64,000 nt of DNA from Variovorax sp. YR216 (GTDB taxonomy: Bacteria > Pseudomonadota > Gammaproteobacteria > Burkholderiales > Burkholderiaceae_C), in contig NZ_FNRO01000018.1 of NCBI RefSeq assembly GCF_900107745.1, forward strand, positions 1 to 64,000, in the 5' to 3' direction. How positions within the stretch are numbered: position 1 is the first letter of the stretch; every line of letters starts with the position of its first letter. Below, in pieces: positions 45,373 through 53,807 of the stretch. The translations under genes were made by a program, and so were the position numbers. The notes beneath the pieces were generated by a model, which searched no databases, was not told the origin of the DNA, and saw nothing but the letters and a program-made list of their open reading frames with translations.

Positions 45373-45839
45373 GGCGGTAATGCCTTCGAGACTGAGAACG
45401 TACGCCTCAGAGCCAGGGCCATCAAATCAGAGGCGGCGCGCAGAGGTGGAGCGTGAAACGCCAACCGAAACGCGGCGACACCCGTGAAATGAGAGGTGCC
45501 TCAAGGCGAGGCAAGCGGCTCGCGACCACCCCGCGCATGTCTGGCCGCACAGCCCGGTCGCGGACGTAGCCGCATCTCTTTGAGAGGCGCCGTCGGGGCT
45601 GCTCGTGCTTTTCAGCCCTGGCATCGTGTCCAGCGGAGCAGGCAGTTTTGCGTTGCCATGGTGGCTTCACCTTCTCGCAGGACACTCTGGTGTCAAGTAC
45701 TACACGTTCGAATATGCCTTGCTGTGCCTCGTGTTGCTTGTCGCCTTCTGCTTTGCTTCCGCCTTGCTCCGGGGCAGCGCGCCCATCCACAAGAAATCGA
45801 GTCCTGGACGTGTAGACGTCGCGCCATTCCTTAGGCTGC
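45373..45839. other. Intergenic stretch without a recognised gene
   Basis: These 467 bases separate the catabolic cluster from the next LysR gene. A short hydrophobic frame on the plus strand (about 45703-45770) and a basic frame on the minus strand lack ribosome sites and familiar motifs. I see no RNA gene or terminator that I can defend. Confidence 0.4.
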
Positions 45840-46706
45840 TCACGGTGAACTGGTGCTCTCGCCGATGCATTCGATGGCCAAGTCCAGGAATGCGCGTAGC
45901 CGCGCCAGTCCACGCAGGTCCCGGTGATAGGCGAACCAAACGTCCCTGCCCGGGGGCGACGGGTGGATGTCGTGTCTCTGGATACCGGGAAATTGGTCAC
46001 CCAGCAAAGTCGGCAACACGGCAAAACCTGCTCCCAGGGCGCACGTACGCGCCTGCACATCGCGGTTGTTGCTCCCCAGCGCGAAGGTGGCTGCCGGAAA
46101 GGTGTTCCGCAGCCAGTGCACATCAGGGAGGTCTTCGAACTCCGCGTCCAACGTGATGAGCCTCGTGCCGATGCCATCGCCTGCCGTTGGCGGAGGCATG
46201 CCGGCGGGACCGTACAGCGCATAGGGCATGTGCATGAGCCGCCGCTGGATGACCTCGGGGCTTTCCGAAGGCCGAATGCGAAAGACCAGCTCGGCCTCCC
46301 GTCGGGCAAGGTCGCGAAAGCGCGTGTCCGTGATGAGGTCGACTCGAACGCCCGGGTGGAGCGCAACGAATCGGGCGACTACCGGCGAGAGGACGTGCAG
46401 GCCAAACCAGTCCGAGGACGACACCCGAAGGAGCCCCTGGAGCGCAGCGCCCTGTCCCGCAAGTTGTCGCTCGATGGCAAGCGCCTCGTCTTCCATCCGC
46501 TCGGCATGCAAGAGCACTGACGCACCTTCATCCGTGAGTTGAAACCCCTCGCGCCCGCGTTGGAACAAGCTCTGGCCGGTCGACTCTTCCAAGGCCCGTA
46601 TGCGACGTCCCATCGTGGGTTGAGACATCCCCAGGCGCTGCGCTGCGCCGCTCAGCGAGCCCGAGCGAGCTATCGCCAGAAAGATTCGGACATCACTCCA
46701 GTCCAT
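45840..46706 (-). CDS. LysR-family regulator
   Basis: A 288-residue regulator (MDWSDVRIFLAIARSGSLSGAAQRLGMSQPTMGRRIRALE) of the group often paired with NADPH:quinone oxidoreductase-like genes. It is divergent from such a gene at 46817, separated by 110 bp, so it probably controls it. The ATG at 46706 begins the standard LysR N-terminus. Confidence 0.9.
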   Translation of the reverse strand: MDWSDVRIFLAIARSGSLSGAAQRLGMSQPTMGRRIRALEESTGQSLFQRGREGFQLTDEGASVLLHAERMEDEALAIERQLAGQGAALQGLLRVSSSDWFGLHVLSPVVARFVALHPGVRVDLITDTRFRDLARREAELVFRIRPSESPEVIQRRLMHMPYALYGPAGMPPPTAGDGIGTRLITLDAEFEDLPDVHWLRNTFPAATFALGSNNRDVQARTCALGAGFAVLPTLLGDQFPGIQRHDIHPSPPGRDVWFAYHRDLRGLARLRAFLDLAIECIGESTSSP

Positions 46707-46816
46707 GGCTGTATTCAAGAATGAATGGTGAGAGTTCAGTTCTGTGAATTTACATGCAAGTATGAAGACCACAAACTGGAGTCCTGCAGCCACATGCGCT
46801 TCAAAAGGACGTTTCC

Positions 46817-47827
46817 ATGCTCAGCTCCCCTGTTCCCGCCACCATGCAAGCCGCCGTTGTTCGCGAGACCAACGGACCCTTCGAAATCCTTGACCGTCCG
46901 GTTCCGGCAGTCGCTCCGGGGCATGTTCTGGTGCGTATTGGCGCCAGCGGCGTCAACCCGCTCGACACCAAAATTCGCGCCGGGGTAGCGGCGCATGCCG
47001 CGCACCCCTTGCCGGCGGTCCTTGGAATGGACATGGCGGGGGTTGTCGTTCAGGTCGGCGCCGGCGTCACTCGCTTCCGGGTGGGCGATGAGGTGTATGG
47101 CCTCGTCGGCGGCGTGGGCGGCCTGCAAGGGACCCTGGCCGAGTACGCTGCGGTAGACGCGGACCTGCTCGCGCATAAACCGAAGAGCTTGTCCTTGCGA
47201 GAGTCCGCTGCGCTCCCGCTGGTCTCCATCACAGCCTGGGAAGGATTAATTGACCGCGCCCGCGCCAGTGCCGGTCACAAGGTCCTCGTTCACGGGGGAG
47301 CGGGCGGAGTCGGGCACGTGGCGATACAAATTGCTCGCGCATCTGGCGCCGAGGTCTACGCGACTGCAAAGCCCTCGCAGTTTGATGTCGTCCGTTCGTT
47401 TGGCGCGATGCCCATCGACTACACGGCCTCGACCCCTGCGGACTATGTTCTCGAGCACACGGCGGACGAGGGATTCGATGTGGTGTACGACACCGTGGGC
47501 GGCGCCACGCTCGATGCGTCATTCGTTTCTGTACGCCGGTACACCGGCCACGTTGTGAGCGCTCTGGGTTGGGGTACCCACTCGCTGGCGCCGCTGTCGT
47601 TCCGGGGGGCCAGCTATTCCGGCGTTTTCACGTTGATGCCGATGCTCAGTGGCAAGGGCCGCGCCCACCACGGAGAAATCCTGGCGCGGGTCGCCGAACT
47701 TGTCGATGCAGGCCAGTTGCGCCCCCTCGTGGACACTCAGAGATTCACGCTCACGCAGGCCGGTGACGCGCACGCTCGCGTCACCAACGGCCACGCTGTT
47801 GGAAGGGTCGTTGTCGCCATCGCTTGA
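46817..47827 (+). CDS. Zinc-independent quinone oxidoreductase-like MDR protein
   Basis: A 336-residue medium-chain dehydrogenase/reductase. GroES-like N-terminus (GHVLVRIGASGVNPLDTKIRAG, LGMDMAGVVVQVGAGV) and NADPH-binding GGAGGVGHVAIQIAR. The zinc-ligand Cys is replaced in GASGVNPLD, so it is of the zinc-free quinone oxidoreductase type. It reduces quinones or alpha,beta-unsaturated carbonyls. The ATG at 46817 or the internal ATG at 46844 (MQAAVVRE) may be the start. Confidence 0.88.
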   Translation: MLSSPVPATMQAAVVRETNGPFEILDRPVPAVAPGHVLVRIGASGVNPLDTKIRAGVAAHAAHPLPAVLGMDMAGVVVQVGAGVTRFRVGDEVYGLVGGVGGLQGTLAEYAAVDADLLAHKPKSLSLRESAALPLVSITAWEGLIDRARASAGHKVLVHGGAGGVGHVAIQIARASGAEVYATAKPSQFDVVRSFGAMPIDYTASTPADYVLEHTADEGFDVVYDTVGGATLDASFVSVRRYTGHVVSALGWGTHSLAPLSFRGASYSGVFTLMPMLSGKGRAHHGEILARVAELVDAGQLRPLVDTQRFTLTQAGDAHARVTNGHAVGRVVVAIA

Positions 47828-47891
47828 GTGGAGTGCGCAGGCACCGCGTTACGAGAGAAGCCTTGCCTCTACCGTCTGACAGGATACGTCC

Positions 47892-48030
47892 ATGCTCGAC
47901 CACCTCCTCCTCACTATCGACGGCATCGACCCTTCAATCGCGTTCGATGCGAGGGAGCTACTACGTAGCGCAGGTCAGGGACCTCGACGGCTACAACCTC
48001 GAATTTGAAAATTTGCAACACTGGAATTGA
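47892..48030 (+). pseudogene. VOC/glyoxalase-family remnant
   Basis: MLDHLLLTIDGIDPSIAF is a typical VOC opening, and YYVAQVRDLDGYNLEFEN in another frame is the typical VOC ending with its metal-binding Glu. The roughly 80 residues between are missing, with a frame change at the junction near 47950. It ends 3 bp before the following gene. Confidence 0.75.
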
Positions 48031-48033
48031 GCG

Positions 48034-48405
48034 ATGTCTCAACAAAAGGCTAACCTTCGTGGCGTCGCAGATGCGCTGATTGCTGCCACCAATGCATTCG
48101 ATGTCGCACGCGTGCTGAACCTGTTTGCGCCGGATGCGGTCATTGATGACCCTTCCACCGGCCATCGTTTCGACGGTCATGCGGGCATTCGCGAATACAT
48201 CGAGCGGTATTTCATCGGCTACCAAACAGTGACGGGCTTCCTGTCAATCAAGAGCCTCGGCCAAAACCGAGCGCGCCTGCGAGTCGACTTCACTGGCGAT
48301 TTCGGACACGAGATTGGGTTGTTGGAGATGCTCGTGAATGAGACCGGGTTGATTGCACGTATCGACGCCAACCTCGAATCGCACACGAAGAATCCCACAC
48401 AATGA
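48034..48405 (+). CDS. SnoaL/NTF2-like protein
   Basis: A 123-residue cytoplasmic protein of the SnoaL-like fold: ADALIAATNAFDVARVLNLFAPDAVIDDPSTGHRFDGHAGIREYIERYFIGYQTV. Function unknown; related proteins are isomerases, hydratases or non-enzymatic. It follows the VOC remnant directly, and the two may once have formed an operon with the oxidoreductase at 46817. Confidence 0.82.
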   Translation: MSQQKANLRGVADALIAATNAFDVARVLNLFAPDAVIDDPSTGHRFDGHAGIREYIERYFIGYQTVTGFLSIKSLGQNRARLRVDFTGDFGHEIGLLEMLVNETGLIARIDANLESHTKNPTQ

Positions 48406-48461
48406 AGGCCGCCGGTTACACCGGTCGACGTCGCCGCGTCGTGACAACCAGAGAGGCTCGC

Positions 48462-48486
48462 CCGCCGGCAGCGTGCGGCCAACAGC
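48462..48486 (+). repeat. Direct repeat A (with 51076-51100)
   Basis: A 25-base sequence starting CCGCCGGCAGCGT that is 23 of 25 identical, in the same orientation, to 51076-51100. Each copy lies shortly after a plus-strand gene. Weaker relatives of the GCGGCCAA part occur near 52107 and 52381. The copies could be attachment-like ends of a small element or a dispersed intergenic repeat. Confidence 0.55.
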
Positions 48487-48552
48487 AGACATCCACAGCG
48501 GGCTACCAATGGTGCGCGGCAGAGCGGTCGTTGAGTCGCGCTGAACGACGCT

Positions 48553-48798
48553 TCAGTCGCGGTCGATGAAGACGCCTACGCAGAGTGCCGCGCCGACGAC
48601 GTACAGCAGCCAAGTCTGCGGAATTGCATAGGGATAGAGCATCAGGGCGACGCCGAGCCATTTGCTTCGCGGACGTCCGGCGCGCTTTCCGTAGCGGTAG
48701 ACCGCGATTCCAATGAGCCCGAACAGAACGGCACCAATGATGTAGGCCGGGCTTGGAAGCGAGATTCCTAGTGACTGTAGTGTCTGCAAGCTGTCCAT
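48553..48798 (-). CDS. Small membrane protein, unknown
   Basis: An 81-residue protein with two or three hydrophobic segments (PAYIIGAVLFGLIGIAVYRYG, WLGVALMLYPYAIPQTWLLYVVGAALCVGVFI) and a basic loop (KRAGRPRSKW). It resembles small conserved inner-membrane proteins of proteobacteria, but no function is known. The start at 48798 gives a compact protein. Confidence 0.7.
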   Translation of the reverse strand: MDSLQTLQSLGISLPSPAYIIGAVLFGLIGIAVYRYGKRAGRPRSKWLGVALMLYPYAIPQTWLLYVVGAALCVGVFIDRD

Positions 48799-48817
48799 GG
48801 AAGGTTGGGCAGATGGG

Positions 48818-48843
48818 CAAAGAAAAACCCGCCGGAGCGGGTT
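48818..48843 (-). terminator. Rho-independent terminator on the minus strand
   Basis: Stem AACCCGC/GCGGGTT (48826-48832 with 48837-48843) around a 4-base loop, followed on the minus strand by TTTTTCTTT. It would end a transcript coming from above 48843. No coding region is recognised on that strand from 48844 to about 49600, so the transcript, if any, may be a non-coding RNA. Confidence 0.7.
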
Positions 48844-49328
48844 AACAGCAGCCCTTGAGGGAGGGAGGAGGAGAAGAAGAGCGGGCTGCCGAAGGGCAGT
48901 CTGTGCCGGGTGACTTAGGGGAGACTTAAAGCGAGTCGGGGCCCGCCGCAACCTCAGGAGAGGTTCGCGCCAGCCACCTGCCCGACAGGGCGGCCCAGAA
49001 ACGGCCCCTCGTCCCTTTCGCCGACCCTCGTCTGCGCGGCGACTACGACCGAATGCCGAGCACTCGCAGGCGATTCCCAATGCGCTCCGCCTCGCTCGGA
49101 ATGACATCAGCAGGGAAATTCCAGTCCGGCGAGCGCGAATGTCACCCCTCGGTGCAATGCAAGGCGTGCGACCCACCTTCTTCATTGCCACCCAGCAACA
49201 CTCCGAATTCAATTCATAGGGGATTTCCATGATGGGTACTACGAAGTGTGTACCTGCAAACCATGGTGTGCCGCAATCGTGAAACAGCAGGTCGGTATAT
49301 TGGCCGTCAGCAATCGCGAACGCAGCAA
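48844..49328. other. Gene-less stretch upstream of the response regulator
   Basis: Apart from the terminator at 48818-48843 there is no frame here with recognisable homology. The minus-strand terminator suggests transcription across this stretch from the right. It also contains the promoter of the plus-strand gene pair at 49329 and 49604. Confidence 0.4.
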
Positions 49329-49607
49329 ATGTCATCTCACGCTTGGGTCGAAACCCTCTACATCGCACACGGGCACCCCGACCGCCGGGTGTATGCCATT
49401 CCTTATCCAATGAGCTTGAATCAAAAGCCAGGCGACATGCTGCCGAAAGACCAGCAGGACTGGCGCGAGGTGGCAAGGTTGAGCGGCGATTCGCAACTCG
49501 TCTACATCGAACCGGAATACGCAGACCTGGCTGGCAACATCGTTGGCAAGGCAGGCGGCACCCATTTTCATGTGGCCCGGAATGCGACGGAGGCATGCGT
49601 CGCATGA
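49329..49607 (+). CDS. Small unknown protein coupled to response regulator
   Basis: A 92-residue protein (SSHAWVETLYIAHGHPDRRVYAIPYPMSLNQKPGDMLPKDQQDWREVARLSGDSQLVYIEPEYADLAGN) with no recognised family, signal peptide or membrane segment. Its stop overlaps the start of the response regulator (ATGA), implying translational coupling and a shared function. The ATG at 49329 is the best start; the frame is open from 49248. Confidence 0.55.
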   Translation: MSSHAWVETLYIAHGHPDRRVYAIPYPMSLNQKPGDMLPKDQQDWREVARLSGDSQLVYIEPEYADLAGNIVGKAGGTHFHVARNATEACVA

Positions 49608-50215
49608 ACATCTACGTCGTCGACGACCATCCAATGATGCGAGAGGCCGTCGCCATGGTTCTACGGCGCCTTCGCCCAGGCAGAAACATCGTCGAGCTAG
49701 AACGGCTTGGCAAGTTGAGGCCGGCGGTGTCGGCACACGGTCATCCAGACCTCATCACGCTCGACCTGAACCTTCCTGACACGAAGGGCGTCTCTGGTGT
49801 GCTGGAGGCTCGGGACTTGTTCCCTTCTGTGCCGCTGGTCGTCTATTCGGCCTCGCCTGCGGATGAGATGGAGGACGAATGCCTCCAGTCCGGCGCGGAC
49901 GTCTACATCGGCAAGGCCGCTGGCGTTACGACGCTGTCCAACGCTCTCAAGAGGCTATTTCAGGGCAACGTCGACCCCGACGTCCAGGCGCTTCCGACCG
50001 CCAACTCTGTTGCTGGGCTCTCCTTGAGCAAGCGCCAAACGCAACTTCTGGCGTGCCTCGAACGAGGGATGAATAACCGGGAAATTGCAGAGCAGCTCGA
50101 CATCAGTGAGCACACTGTCAAGGTGCATCTGTGGCGTTTGTTTCGCAAGATTGACGTCAACAGTCGGACCCAGGCGCTCTTCTTCGCCCGAACCCATGGG
50201 CTGATTCCCAGCTGA
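49604..50215 (+). CDS. NarL/FixJ-type response regulator
   Basis: A 203-residue regulator: receiver domain with the acidic pair DD at 7-8, phosphoacceptor Asp54 (ITLDLNLPD) and Lys104 (YIGKAAG), then a LuxR-type helix-turn-helix (LSKRQTQLLACLERGMNNREIAEQLDISEHTVKVHLWRLFRKIDV). No histidine kinase is encoded nearby, so it is an orphan within the window. It overlaps the small upstream gene by 4 bp. Confidence 0.92.
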   Translation: MNIYVVDDHPMMREAVAMVLRRLRPGRNIVELERLGKLRPAVSAHGHPDLITLDLNLPDTKGVSGVLEARDLFPSVPLVVYSASPADEMEDECLQSGADVYIGKAAGVTTLSNALKRLFQGNVDPDVQALPTANSVAGLSLSKRQTQLLACLERGMNNREIAEQLDISEHTVKVHLWRLFRKIDVNSRTQALFFARTHGLIPS

Positions 50216-50422
50216 CAATGTGAGCTGAAGGCGTCCATGCACGGACAAGCTGCCCTGGCTTGGCCATTGAATGGGAGAGGCTGGGGCTCAGGCGTGGTCG
50301 GTAAGGCTGTCGGATTGCGGATGTCTACATCGACATCACGGCCTGCTACGGGCGCTCCTGACGACAGTCGCGCCGCGCGCGTCGGCGCAGACTGGAGCTC
50401 CATTCCACTTCAGGAGCTCATC

Positions 50423-51043
50423 ATGCAAGCAGCGTCGACGTGTAGCCGCGAGCCGTGGAACAAGGGCAAGCTGGTCGGCCAGAAGACGCCCTTCAGGCTC
50501 AAGGAGATTTGGGCCATCAGGGTGCGCTTGGAGCTGCAAGCACGAGTGCGTGACCTCGCGCTGTTCAACCTCGGCATCGACAGCAAGCTCAGAGCCTGCG
50601 ACTTGGTGCAGCTTCGAGTCCGCGATGATTCCAACGGCGAGCGCGCGGCCGCCCGCGCCAAGGTGATGCAGCAGAAGACCGGGCAGCCGGTCCAGTTCGA
50701 GCTGACGGGGCCGACGCGCCTAGCCGTGGAGGCGTGGATTGCGGCGGCGCACCTGAAGGCGGGAGACTTCCTCTTCCCGAGCCGGATTCATGAATCGCCG
50801 CACATCGGCACCCGGCAATATGCTCGAATCGTTGACAGTTGGGTCGAGGAAATCGGCCTCGATAGTTCGGCCTATGGCACCCACTCGATGCGCAGGACCA
50901 AGCCATCCTTGATTTACCGGCGCACGAAGAACCTGCGCGCCGTGCAGCTTCTCCTCGGCCACAGCAAGCTTGAAAGCACGGTGCGCTACCTCGGCATCGA
51001 GGTCGAGGACGCCCTGGAGTTGGCGGAGCACACGGATGCTTGA
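50423..51043 (+). CDS. Small tyrosine recombinase/integrase
   Basis: A 206-residue phage-integrase-fold protein consisting almost only of the catalytic domain. All active-site positions are visible: Arg57 (SKLRACDL), Lys85 (QKTGQ), His154-x2-Arg157 (HSMRR), His180 (LLGHSKLEST) and Tyr189 (VRYLGIE). The N-terminal core-binding domain is missing or very short. The ATG at 50423 follows AGGAG. It lies between the direct repeats at 48462 and 51076, hinting at a small mobile unit. Confidence 0.88.
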   Translation: MQAASTCSREPWNKGKLVGQKTPFRLKEIWAIRVRLELQARVRDLALFNLGIDSKLRACDLVQLRVRDDSNGERAAARAKVMQQKTGQPVQFELTGPTRLAVEAWIAAAHLKAGDFLFPSRIHESPHIGTRQYARIVDSWVEEIGLDSSAYGTHSMRRTKPSLIYRRTKNLRAVQLLLGHSKLESTVRYLGIEVEDALELAEHTDA

Positions 51044-51075
51044 CGGCCGTTGGCGGGCCTGCACAACGCGTGGGG

Positions 51076-51100
51076 CCGCCGGCAGCGTCCGGCCAAGAGC
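51076..51100 (+). repeat. Direct repeat B (with 48462-48486)
   Basis: The second copy of the 25-base repeat (23 of 25 identical), beginning 33 bp after the tyrosine recombinase stop. The position of a repeat just beyond an integrase gene is what an attachment site would show, but weaker relatives further right also fit a dispersed repeat family. Confidence 0.55.
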
Positions 51101-51152
51101 GCGGTCATCTGACATAGAACTTCAATTTGAATGAGGCTGTCGGCATCTTGGG

Positions 51153-51806
51153 TCATTTTTCTGCTTGTTGGACTTGGGCACCAGCGTTTGGCGTGGTTGG
51201 AGCGAGGGTTTGGCCGTCAACTGTTGCAGCTGTCGGCTCCTGCGTTGCCTTTGCGGTGCGACCAGGCAGCACTTTGTCCAACTCCTTGGCAGATGCGGCG
51301 AGGAAGCTCTTGGCCCCTTCGTCCCTTTGTGCGAGTAGCTCCATCCGCTCGATGACCTGCGGAAACCACGGCGGAATCTTGTCCGCAGAGGCTTCCAGGA
51401 TGTCGCCAGCCTGGAAGTGGCTGGTCTTATCGACGAGCGCTTCGCCGCGGAAGAGGTACTTGCGCACGGTTGGCAAGCCTGCGCGCAGGATGGGCTCGGA
51501 CGCCTTGTCTTTGCACTCCTTGCGGTTCACGACGATGACGTAGCCGGCAATCTTGTCTGGCTCCGGCGGGAGAATCACCGTATCGCCACCGCGTTGGACC
51601 TCTTCAGGCCAGGTGCGCGTGTATGGAACCAGGACGCCTTTGTAGTCGCACTTGCCGCGTCCGTCCTCGCGCCACCACTCCCGGTAGAGGCTGAGCTGGA
51701 CGTAGGCATCCTTTTCGAGAGGTACGAGGGTTTCCCCTTCGGGGGCGAGCATGATGCTCGAGAGGAGCATTGCTGCGAGATACACCGCATTGATTGCTTC
51801 GAACAT
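51153..51806 (-). CDS. Exported protein of unknown function
   Basis: A 217-residue protein with an N-terminal hydrophobic segment (NAVYLAAMLLSSIMLAPE) that may be a signal peptide or anchor. The middle holds RGKCDYKGVLVPYTRTWPEEVQ and GYVIVVNRKECKDK, with two cysteines; the C-terminus is low-complexity Ala/Thr/Gln-rich. No family recognised. It is opposite in direction to its neighbours. Confidence 0.6.
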   Translation of the reverse strand: MFEAINAVYLAAMLLSSIMLAPEGETLVPLEKDAYVQLSLYREWWREDGRGKCDYKGVLVPYTRTWPEEVQRGGDTVILPPEPDKIAGYVIVVNRKECKDKASEPILRAGLPTVRKYLFRGEALVDKTSHFQAGDILEASADKIPPWFPQVIERMELLAQRDEGAKSFLAASAKELDKVLPGRTAKATQEPTAATVDGQTLAPTTPNAGAQVQQAEK

Positions 51807-52160
51807 GAGTTTTTCCTTAGAGCGGACCTAGAGTCGATTGGCGCTGGGGTAGCGCCTCCTTTTCGGTATATCGGCCACGGTCGCGCCGGCTGTAGTGCGG
51901 CGCAGGTCAAAAACAGGGCTGTCGCTTCGTTCTGTTCCCGCGTTGGGGCCATTGCGTCGTGAACTCGGTCACGCGCTTGCCATGAACATACGGCCCCAAT
52001 GTCAGGGTGCCTTGGCGCCCCTATCAGACACGGTCCGTTGTCGCCGAGCGCCACACGCATGACGCCGGCACCTTGGCCCGGATCGTCCGCTCTGGCGACC
52101 GTCAAGTTGCGGCCAGAACCGGTCATCCGACGGAGGCCGTCACTTCTTTAAGGAACTGAC
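51807..52160. other. Intergenic stretch, 354 bases
   Basis: No gene is supported. It contains the promoter side of the minus-strand gene at 51153 and, at about 52107-52127, a partial relative (TTGCGGCCAGA) of the direct repeats at 48462 and 51076. Confidence 0.4.
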
Positions 52161-52379
52161 TTGCGAACAATGGTCGTCTGTATCGCGCTCGTCTTGGTCG
52201 TATGGCCGTTCGTCTGCTTCCAGGCTGCGAGCATGACAAACATCTCCATCCGTCAGATTGATGGGGAAGAAGCAGAAGGTGCCACGGGCGTTGGCCCGCT
52301 TCTTCGGCTTTTCATCCGTTGGCGGTGGTGGGTGAGCTACGCCGGAGCAGCAATCCTGATGCTGGCCCTCGCGCTCTGA
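52161..52379 (+). CDS. Small two-segment membrane protein
   Basis: A 72-residue protein with hydrophobic segments at about residues 4-20 (MVVCIALVLVVWPFVCF) and 56-72 (WWVSYAGAAILMLALAL) joined by a polar loop. No family recognised. It is followed by a repeat relative near 52381 and then the immunity-like gene. Confidence 0.45.
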   Translation: MRTMVVCIALVLVVWPFVCFQAASMTNISIRQIDGEEAEGATGVGPLLRLFIRWRWWVSYAGAAILMLALAL

Positions 52380-52430
52380 CAGCCGCCTGCGGCCAACACC
52401 GACTGTTCGCAGCAAGCACCGATTTCAGCA

Positions 52431-52982
52431 ATGAAGCTATACGACCTCCGAGCGGACCTCAGCGTCTGCTGCGCCTTTCTGCTCAAGGACCCCTTCATAT
52501 GGGGAGGCGGCAAGAGCGGTTGGTTCGAGGGGACGTCGCGTGGCAACACCTACCCGATTGCTCAAGGAAAACGGTCCGAAGAGCGCATCGACGGGCCGCT
52601 GCCCGACTACACGGATTTTGGCCTTCGGCCCATCCCAGCATTCTCCGAGCGGGCCATCGACGCTCTCGCCCTGATGCTCCGACCTCATGGTGAATTTGCG
52701 GCCATAGAGATGGACGAGCCAGTCCGCTACTTCGCGTTCAATCCCACCACCATTGTTGACGTGCTCGATGAAGAGCAGTCCGACATTGCAAGATTCAGGA
52801 GCGGCGGTGTCATGGCCGTTGAACGGCACGTCCTTCGAGCTTCGGTCCAAACCTTACCTCCCATCTTCAATATTCCTCAGACCAGGCGCAACACGACCTA
52901 TGTGACGGAAGAGTTCAGGGACCAAGTGAGGCGCGCAGAGTTGACCGGGTTCGACTTTGAGCTTCTGTTTGAGAGACAGTAG
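52431..52982 (+). CDS. Imm11/DUF1629-like immunity protein
   Basis: A 183-residue cytoplasmic protein. From the middle on it follows the DUF1629/Imm11 pattern: FSERAIDALALMLRPHGEFAAIEM, YFAFNPTTIVDVLDEEQSDIARF, IFNIPQTRRNTTYVTEEFRDQVRRAELTGFDFELLFE. Such proteins neutralise polymorphic or contact-dependent toxins. No toxin gene or secretion system is near, so it would be an orphan immunity gene, which is common in accessory regions. The assignment is from pattern memory. Confidence 0.55.
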   Translation: MKLYDLRADLSVCCAFLLKDPFIWGGGKSGWFEGTSRGNTYPIAQGKRSEERIDGPLPDYTDFGLRPIPAFSERAIDALALMLRPHGEFAAIEMDEPVRYFAFNPTTIVDVLDEEQSDIARFRSGGVMAVERHVLRASVQTLPPIFNIPQTRRNTTYVTEEFRDQVRRAELTGFDFELLFERQ

Positions 52983-53133
52983 TAGAGGTCCCCTGGGGGT
53001 CCGCTATGGAGCGGAGCGTACTTCTGTGGGCCCTGAAGCGACCTTGGCACTCACTCCAAGGCCGACATTGCGGGCCCATGCAGCAACTGACCGAAGGCCC
53101 CGTGCATCGACCGACAACCTCGGCTTGCCGCAA

Positions 53134-53156
53134 CCCGGGAACCGCTTCTTCCCGGG
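53134..53156 (-). terminator. Hairpin after the nitroreductase gene
   Basis: Perfect 8-bp arms CCCGGGAA and TTCCCGGG around a 7-base loop, 15 bp beyond the minus-strand stop at 53171. There is no U-tract, so it is only a probable terminator; it may also stabilise the 3' end. Confidence 0.5.
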
Positions 53157-53170
53157 CGGCTGAACAGCCT

Positions 53171-53767
53171 TCAGAGGATCTGCGCGGCCTCGTCGAACGA
53201 CAGCCGGGGCCCGCGCTTGAAGGTCGCGCTGTGGTCGGCCACGCCGAGGTTAACGAGGAAATTGCTGCGCCAGCGACCGTCGGGGAAGAACTCCTTGTCG
53301 ACGAGCGCGGCATTGAAGCCCGACTGCGGTCCTGCATCGAGACCCAGCGCGCGGGCCGCGAGGATCAGATAGGCGCCCTGCAGGCTGCCGTTGCGGAAGG
53401 CGGTGGCGGCCGCGAGATCGGCGTTGCCGTCGAACAGCGGCTTGGCGTCGTAGGCCGGAAACTGGCTCGGCAGGTGGTCGTGGAAGCGGGTGTCGTGCGC
53501 GACGATCACGGTCACGCCGGCGGCCAGCGTCTGCGCGGTGTTGCCCGACGAGAGCGCGGGCTTCAGGCGTTCACGGGCCTCCGGGCTGCGAACGAAGACG
53601 AACCGCGCGGGCTGCGCGTTGAATGCGGTCGGGCCCCACTTCACGAGGTCGTAGAGCGCATGGATCGTCTCGTCGGTGATCGGGGCGGGCTTGAAGGCAT
53701 GGACGGTGCGCGCCTGGCGGAAGAGCTGGTCGAGCGCGGAATCGGGAATGGCTTTGAGAGTGGTCAT
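53171..53767 (-). CDS. RutE-like nitroreductase (malonic semialdehyde reductase type)
   Basis: A 198-residue FMN-dependent oxidoreductase: FRQARTVHAFKPAPITDETIHALYDLVKWGPTAFNAQPARFVFVRSPEARERL, then GSLQGAYLILAARALGLDAGPQSGFN, the pattern of the RutE/HadB group. The rest of a rut operon is not in the window, so the true substrate is open. The start at 53767 begins the conserved N-terminus. Confidence 0.88.
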   Translation of the reverse strand: MTTLKAIPDSALDQLFRQARTVHAFKPAPITDETIHALYDLVKWGPTAFNAQPARFVFVRSPEARERLKPALSSGNTAQTLAAGVTVIVAHDTRFHDHLPSQFPAYDAKPLFDGNADLAAATAFRNGSLQGAYLILAARALGLDAGPQSGFNAALVDKEFFPDGRWRSNFLVNLGVADHSATFKRGPRLSFDEAAQIL

Positions 53768-53807
53768 GTGAAGTGCGTCGGTATTGCGTCGGCCGGCTCG
53801 GGCAAGG

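Noticed and set aside
48405..52982. Series of short unknown genes separated by repeats as an integron cassette array
   Set aside because: The repeats lack clear attC core sites (RYYYAAC/GTTRRRY), gene orientations are mixed, and the recombinase does not show the integron-integrase-specific insert.
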